Shown here one piece after another: positions 62,355 to 64,000 of a stretch of 64,000 bases of DNA. The stretch is from assembly GCF_000015045.1 (NCBI RefSeq), contig NC_008609.1:124001-188000 (forward strand), given 5' to 3'. The notes under the pieces are model-generated. The model saw only the letters and a program-made list of their open reading frames with translations. It searched no databases and was not told the origin of the DNA. A program made the translations under genes and the position numbers. How positions within the stretch are numbered: position 1 is the stretch's first letter; the number at the start of each line of letters is the position of its first letter. Source of the DNA: Pelobacter propionicus DSM 2379 (GTDB taxonomy: Bacteria > Desulfobacterota > Desulfuromonadia > Geobacterales > Pseudopelobacteraceae).

Positions 62355-64000
62355 ACGGGAAGCCGAACACAACCGACATCCCGGTGGAGCGTCTCTCAGG
62401 TTCCGTCGAACGGGTAACCTTCCACAGCGAGGAGTCGGGTTTCTGTGTCCTTCGAGTCAAGGTCAAGGGGAAGCGCGACTTGGTCACAGTCATCGGCAGC
62501 GCCGCCGCCATCACTGCCGGCGAATTCGTCGAGTGCGTGGGGAGCTGGCACAATGACAAAACCCACGGTCTACAGTTCAAGACCATCAATCTGAAGACGG
62601 TTCCGCCGAGCACCCTGGAAGGGATTGAGAAGTACCTCGGCTCAGGAATGGTCAAGGGGATCGGCCCCCATTTCGCCAAGATTCTGGTGAAGGCCTTCGG
62701 CATCGAAGTCTTTACCGTCATTGAGGAGACACCGGAGCGGCTGCTGGCACTCCCCGGCATCGGCAGGAAGCGGACCGACAAAGTCACCGCCGCCTGGGCC
62801 GAGCAGAAGGCAATCCGGGAGATCATGGTATTCCTCCAATCGCACGGCGTCGGCACCGGACGGGCAGTGAGGATCTACAAGACCTACGGTGACGAGGCGA
62901 TCGTCAAGGTCTCCGAAAACCCCTACCGATTGGCACTCGACATCCACGGCATCGGCTTCAAGACCGCCGACGTCATTGCCGGCAAACTTGGCATCGCCCC
63001 CGACTCGCTGATCCGGGCCCAGGCCGGGGTGCGCCATGTGCTGCAGGAATTGTCCAGCGACGGTCACTGCGCCGCCCCCCACGACAAGCTCATCACGGAG
63101 TCGGTCAAGCTTCTGGAGATTAACGAAGCGATCCTGGAAGAAGCCGTCCGGGAGGAAATCACCCAGGAAAATCTGGTACCGGAAGAGATCGATGGTATCT
63201 CCTGTCTGTTCCTGACTCCACTCCACAGGGCCGAACTGGGAGTGGCGAACAGCATCAGACGGATTCTGGATGGTGCACCGCCGTGGGGTACAATCGATGC
63301 GGAGAAGGCGCTCCCTTGGGTGGAGGAAAAAACGGGCCTGACGCTTTCCCAGTCGCAGAAGGACGCTGTACGACTTGCTCTGGCCAGCAAGGCGCTCGTC
63401 ATCACCGGCGGACCGGGCACCGGCAAGACGACCCTTGTCAACAGCATCCTCAAAATCCTCGCGGTCAAACAGCTCCATATCCTGCTGGCCGCCCCGACCG
63501 GACGTGCAGCCAAGCGATTGACCGAGACCACCGGACAGGAGGCCAAGACCATCCATCGCCTCCTGGAGTTCGATCCGCAGAGCTTCGGCTTCAAACGCGG
63601 GCGAGACAACCCTCTTGAAGCCGACCTCATCGTCATCGACGAGTCATCCATGGTAGATGTGGTCCTGATGAACAAGCTGCTGGCGGCAATCCCCGACAAT
63701 GCAGCTCTGATGATCGTCGGCGACGTGGACCAGCTGCCATCGGTCGGCCCCGGTGCTGTGCTGTCTGACATCATTGAATCCAGAGCGGTTCCCACCGTCC
63801 GGTTGACCGAAATCTTCCGCCAGGCAGCCACCTCCCGGATCATCGTCAACGCTCACCGGATCAACAAAGGGGAGTTGCCGTTGAAAAATGAGAAGGACGA
63901 GCTTTCCGACTTCTACTTCGTCCCGGCGGATACCCCGGAGGAGATTCACGCCAAACTGATGCAGGTGGTTACCGAGCGAATCCCGAAACGCTTCGGCCTC
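62351..64000 (+). CDS. recD2: RecD2-type DNA helicase, N-terminal part (runs off the window)
   Basis: 550 codons are visible. The N-terminal RecD2 region ([40 protein letters not shown] with helix-hairpin-helix repeats [15 protein letters not shown] and [16 protein letters not shown]) is followed by the SF1 helicase core: Walker [15 protein letters not shown], motif Ia [12 protein letters not shown], Walker [13 protein letters not shown], motif [19 protein letters not shown] and EIFRQA. It is a 5'-3' helicase that acts without RecBC. The C-terminal 180 or so residues are beyond the window. Confidence 0.93.
   Translation, partial: MNGKPNTTDIPVERLSGSVERVTFHSEESGFCVLRVKVKGKRDLVTVIGSAAAITAGEFVECVGSWHNDKTHGLQFKTINLKTVPPSTLEGIEKYLGSGMVKGIGPHFAKILVKAFGIEVFTVIEETPERLLALPGIGRKRTDKVTAAWAEQKAIREIMVFLQSHGVGTGRAVRIYKTYGDEAIVKVSENPYRLALDIHGIGFKTADVIAGKLGIAPDSLIRAQAGVRHVLQELSSDGHCAAPHDKLITESVKLLEINEAILEEAVREEITQENLVPEEIDGISCLFLTPLHRAELGVANSIRRILDGAPPWGTIDAEKALPWVEEKTGLTLSQSQKDAVRLALASKALVITGGPGTGKTTLVNSILKILAVKQLHILLAAPTGRAAKRLTETTGQEAKTIHRLLEFDPQSFGFKRGRDNPLEADLIVIDESSMVDVVLMNKLLAAIPDNAALMIVGDVDQLPSVGPGAVLSDIIESRAVPTVRLTEIFRQAATSRIIVNAHRINKGELPLKNEKDELSDFYFVPADTPEEIHAKLMQVVTERIPKRFGL

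Noticed and set aside
62642-63556. A 304-codon minus-strand open frame
   Set aside because: Antisense to recD2, whose helicase motifs are all on the plus strand.

Overview
The gene content, about 55-58% GC, points to a delta-proteobacterium of the Geobacter/Pelobacter group (Geobacteraceae, Desulfuromonadales). Evidence includes an rpoH-type sigma factor behind a CIRCE operator, PAS kinase/GGDEF signalling, many short XRE-type HTH genes of a type I associate with Geobacter genomes, and ComM-like gene tails. This assignment is an inference from gene style, not from a marker gene.

Layout. 1-3.1 kb: 5' end of an AAA ATPase gene, the 5' end of a group II intron, and an IS21-family element that cuts the intron. 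3.1-10.9 kb: ordinary chromosomal genes (aldo/keto reductase with a divergent AraC regulator, YidB and DUF3553 proteins, RpoH, and a histidine kinase with a GGDEF response regulator). 10.9-24.1 kb: a long minus-strand operon for membrane lipid, heme and peroxide functions. In order of transcription it runs chalcone-isomerase-like, PNPOx-like, PEP-synthase fragment, DUF1295, DUF2177, FAD amine oxidase, DUF1365, CFA-type methyltransferase, lipocalin, DUF2878, SOUL heme-binding, glutathione peroxidase, PNPOx-like, DCC protein. It is bordered by decayed copies of its own genes (GPx, SOUL, DCC, CFA, UvdE). 24.1-27.3 kb: an IS256 element split by an IS4-family element, followed by an AT-rich repeat array. 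27.3-35.2 kb: a chemotaxis receptor, an orphan HipB-like regulator, and a TetR-HlyD-ABC-thioredoxin-CcdA export/redox operon. 36.5-51.2 kb: two adjacent minus-strand operons of mostly unrecognised genes. One has an Hsp70-family ATPase, a beta-CASP-like metallo-hydrolase and coiled-coil proteins behind a near-consensus promoter. The other has a sigma-region-4-like protein, a zinc HxxxCxxC anti-sigma-like protein and a membrane protein with a degenerate Lon-type protease fold. 51.4-55.4 kb: a plus-strand operon of small proteins around an AAA+ ATPase and a YdjM-like membrane protein. 55.7-64 kb: a DNA-metabolism module (secreted nuclease, YheU, XseA/XseB, IHF-like, radical SAM, cupin, class D beta-lactamase-like, RuvC-like, RecD2) resembling cargo of an integrative element.

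The most distinctive signal at large scale is a repeated chimeric unit. Five partial copies of the 3' end of a comM (Mg-chelatase-like) gene, all on the minus strand, sit at module boundaries near 10.95, 12.94, 23.57, 35.23 and 55.41 kb. Four of them are joined to a plus-strand XRE HTH gene or its remnant. In the two long copies the joint falls at the same comM codon, and in the two short copies the sequence between has been lost between short direct repeats. The best candidates for an undescribed functional system are the Hsp70/metallo-hydrolase/coiled-coil operon with its neighbouring sigma/anti-sigma/Lon-like unit, and the AAA+ small-membrane-protein operon beside it.
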